Assembly (NCBI GenBank): GCA_900608495.1
Contig: UWYT01000181.1
Location: 1-64,000 of the forward strand
DNA length: 64,000 nucleotides
DNA from: Olavius algarvensis spirochete endosymbiont
GTDB taxonomy: Bacteria; Spirochaetota; Spirochaetia; DSM-2461
Direction of reading: 5' to 3'
In this document: in pieces, positions 61,942-64,000 of the stretch
Layout: every line of letters begins with the position of its first letter
Numbering within the stretch: the stretch's first letter is position 1
Notes under the pieces: model-generated
Databases searched by the model: none
What the model was told of the DNA's origin: nothing
Seen by the model: only the letters and a program-made list of their open reading frames with translations
Made by a program: the position numbers and the translations under genes

Positions 61942-64000
61942 TTAAGCGTCCGTTGCGAATTGAAGTTTGTAGAGGTTACTGTAAACTCCTCTTTTTTGAA
62001 TCAGTTCCTCATGGGTACCCTCTTCAATCAATATCCCATGCCCAAGCACCATAATCCTGTCAGCCAACTTAATTGTTGATAATCTATGGGCCACAATTAT
62101 GGCCGTTCGATTTCTGAGCAGGTTTTCCACTCCCGCCTGTAAGAGCTTTTCAGTTTCCGTGTCAATATTCGCAGTTGCCTCGTCGAGGATTATTACTCTT
62201 GGATTGTGGGCGATAATCCGCGCAAATGCGATGAGTTGTCGTTGGCCAGCTGAAAGATTCCCAGCACCTTCGGATATTGATGTATCATAGCCCCTTGGTA
62301 ACTCCCTTACGAATTGGTCTGCTCTGGAAAGTTGGGCGGCTTCAATGATTTTCTTCTTGCTCATATTTAGTCCGAGATTGATGTTGTCAGCCACTGAGCC
62401 CGCAAAGAGGAACACATCCTGCTGAACTGGCTGAACCATTTGTCGCAGTGAAGAAAGCGAAATATTTCGTATGTCCCTTCCATCCATGAGTATGCGTCCT
62501 GCGTCGGGATCCCAAAATCGAGTGATAAGATTTGCTATAGTGGTTTTACCAGAGCCTGTGGCTCCCACTACCGCTACCGTCTGACCGGTTTGAATTTGGA
62601 AGCTCAGTCCTCTTATTACCGGTTCACCGGGGACATAGGAAAAATGAACATTTTCGAATTTGATTTGTCCGGTTAACAGCTCAGTGGTTAGGGAATTTTC
62701 ATCTTTAATACAATCAACAGTGTCTATCATTTCGAAAATTCTCTCACCACCTGTTATGGCCGATTGAAGGATATTAAATTTCTCTGCAATATCCCTGACT
62801 GGTTGGAAAAATTTTCGGATTAATTCAATGAATGCGATAAGTACACCAAGACTAATCAGGCCTTTGTTGTGAAGTCCTGCAAAATACCAGATTATAAGAG
62901 CAATAACGATAGATGCTATAAGATCGATAATTGGGCGGAATATCGCCATTATCTTGATTTGTTTGAGCTCCGCGTCGAGTAAGTCGTTGCCTTTCTTAAG
63001 AAATTCCGTTCGACTGCGGCTCTGTGCATTGAAGAGTTGCACTGTCGACATACCTCCTAATTTTTCCGAAAGATATGCGTTCACAGAACTTACCCTCGCC
63101 CTAACCTGGCGGAAAGTTTCCTTCATACTCCTCTGAAAAACTGTGAAAAGTATGAGTATTGGAACCGATGCGGCTAAGGCAATTAACGCCAAATGGCTAT
63201 CCAGCAGGAAAAGGGCGATAAACACGCCTATCATTATTGCTCCATCTTTCATAAGTGAAATCGTTACATTGGTAAAAAACTCATTGATTGTTTCGACATC
63301 GTTGGCTATTCGCGACACAAGACTACCTATTAGGGTTTTTCCCAGGTAATGAAGAGATTGACGTACCAGGTGTGTAAGAAGTCCCTGGCGTATATCTGCC
63401 ATTATCTTCTGGCCAATCCAAGATGCCAGATACACCTGAACGAAACTAAAAGACAGAACCCCTAAAAGAAACAACAGATATTGAAGCGACCTCGATTTCA
63501 GCCTCACGATATCATTCGACCGCAAGATTAGTTGATCTGCCACGGGAAGTTTATTTCTATCGATAATTCGCATAGCATAGCTTGAATTTTGACTCTCCAC
63601 GAGAAACAGACGTGGATTGCTTTCTATTACATTCAAGGCAGCATCATCAGGATTTTGAATAAGGTACCAATCATCGCTATCCAGCCAGCCGGCAGTCATC
63701 GCGGTGTTGCGATCCTGTTCATTGAGATTCGAGAGTAATTGGGGATTCACAAAGAGACTGCCATCGATTTCCACTCCATTTTCCATAAGAGACTCAGCAA
63801 TTCCCTTCGCAAGCATTGAAGTTCCGTTATCCTCCCAAGCTTTCTTCACGTAGCGGAGAGTAACTCGATTTTCGCGGCGCAGGAGATTTTCATCCAGAGT
63901 TCTTTTGAGAATCACCGGAAGGTAAAGCTCTGCTCCAGTCGCTATTATCAGGGCGAGCAATGCCAACGCAGAAATGAATTTATATGGTTTAAGGTAGCCA
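61942..64000 (-). CDS. ABC exporter, MsbA/MdlB type (cut by the right edge)
   Basis: At least 685 residues, with the N-terminal end outside the window; the frame stays open to base 64000 with the usual L-K-P-Y-K-F-I-S-A-L-A-L-L-A-L. A six-helix membrane domain is interrupted between its first two helices by an extra soluble segment of about 130 residues (about 25-150). The ABC domain has Walker A G-A-T-G-S-G-K-T-T, signature L-S-A-G-Q-R-Q and Walker B V-I-I-L-D-E-A-T-A-N-I-D. A homo- or heterodimeric exporter of lipid or drug type. Confidence 0.9.
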   Translation of the reverse strand, partial: GYLKPYKFISALALLALIIATGAELYLPVILKRTLDENLLRRENRVTLRYVKKAWEDNGTSMLAKGIAESLMENGVEIDGSLFVNPQLLSNLNEQDRNTAMTAGWLDSDDWYLIQNPDDAALNVIESNPRLFLVESQNSSYAMRIIDRNKLPVADQLILRSNDIVRLKSRSLQYLLFLLGVLSFSFVQVYLASWIGQKIMADIRQGLLTHLVRQSLHYLGKTLIGSLVSRIANDVETINEFFTNVTISLMKDGAIMIGVFIALFLLDSHLALIALAASVPILILFTVFQRSMKETFRQVRARVSSVNAYLSEKLGGMSTVQLFNAQSRSRTEFLKKGNDLLDAELKQIKIMAIFRPIIDLIASIVIALIIWYFAGLHNKGLISLGVLIAFIELIRKFFQPVRDIAEKFNILQSAITGGERIFEMIDTVDCIKDENSLTTELLTGQIKFENVHFSYVPGEPVIRGLSFQIQTGQTVAVVGATGSGKTTIANLITRFWDPDAGRILMDGRDIRNISLSSLRQMVQPVQQDVFLFAGSVADNINLGLNMSKKKIIEAAQLSRADQFVRELPRGYDTSISEGAGNLSAGQRQLIAFARIIAHNPRVIILDEATANIDTETEKLLQAGVENLLRNRTAIIVAHRLSTIKLADRIMVLGHGILIEEGTHEELIQKRGVYSNLYKLQFATDA

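Overview
The window looks like a piece of a spirochaete chromosome (phylum Spirochaetota, probably Spirochaetales). The evidence is a FlaB-type core flagellin with a flagellar sigma-28-like promoter, a P83/100-family secreted protein (a family known from spirochaetes), the rpmF-acpP-rnc order, a groES gene standing apart from groEL, and many two-membrane surface proteins (beta-barrel, Bor-like lipoprotein, PQQ propeller). No rRNA genes are present; one complete tRNA gene (Thr, anticodon CGT) is.

Layout. 1-17000 is core metabolism and housekeeping: an NHL-repeat remnant, rpmF-acpP-rnc, a CCA-adding-type nucleotidyltransferase, flaB, thiamine pyrophosphokinase, an SPFH-like membrane protein plus HAD hydrolase pair, asd, a dihydroorotate dehydrogenase-like protein, groES, a small sigma-70 factor preceded by a tandem 20-bp repeat, ppdK, and trkA-trkH potassium uptake. 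17005-26120 is a complete, self-contained type V-B CRISPR-Cas locus. 26277-43377 and onwards holds a frameshifted DUF1697 gene, a CopA copper ATPase, a GNAT/histidine-kinase fusion, an ABC-F protein, a secreted propeller protein, P83/100, a class A PBP, envelope proteins (LysM/M23 peptidase), a PHP phosphoesterase and two overlapping cyclic-nucleotide-domain regulators. 44144-45714 is a tRNA-Thr-linked mini-island. 46328-52026 is a ribose-type uptake and kinase operon. 52129-64000 holds a 7TM receptor, a DEAD-box helicase, a DJ-1 protein, pssA-ackA, a beta-barrel protein, a cytidylyltransferase-like protein, a TetR regulator and an ABC exporter cut by the right edge.

The standout is the V-B locus: cas12b (1421 codons, about 300 longer than the best-known Cas12b), a cas4-cas1 fusion, cas2, a tracrRNA gene with its own promoter, and an array of 34 full 36-bp repeats plus one truncated terminal repeat. 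The tracrRNA can be read directly: a 5' GUUC/GAAC hairpin, a stem, and two anti-repeat blocks (GUGUC, AGUCAAUUA) that pair with two adjacent segments at the 3' end of the repeat. All catalytic residues are visible in the three RuvC motifs and in Cas1, so the system looks functional. The extra length of Cas12b lies mainly before RuvC-I and between RuvC-I and RuvC-II.

A second, smaller defence feature is the island at tRNA-Thr: a 42-bp duplication of the tRNA 3' end brackets about 1.5 kb holding the N-terminal piece of a tyrosine recombinase and an HNH nuclease with an EVE-like N-terminal domain (a likely modification-dependent restriction enzyme), with short 10-bp direct repeats next to the right attachment site.
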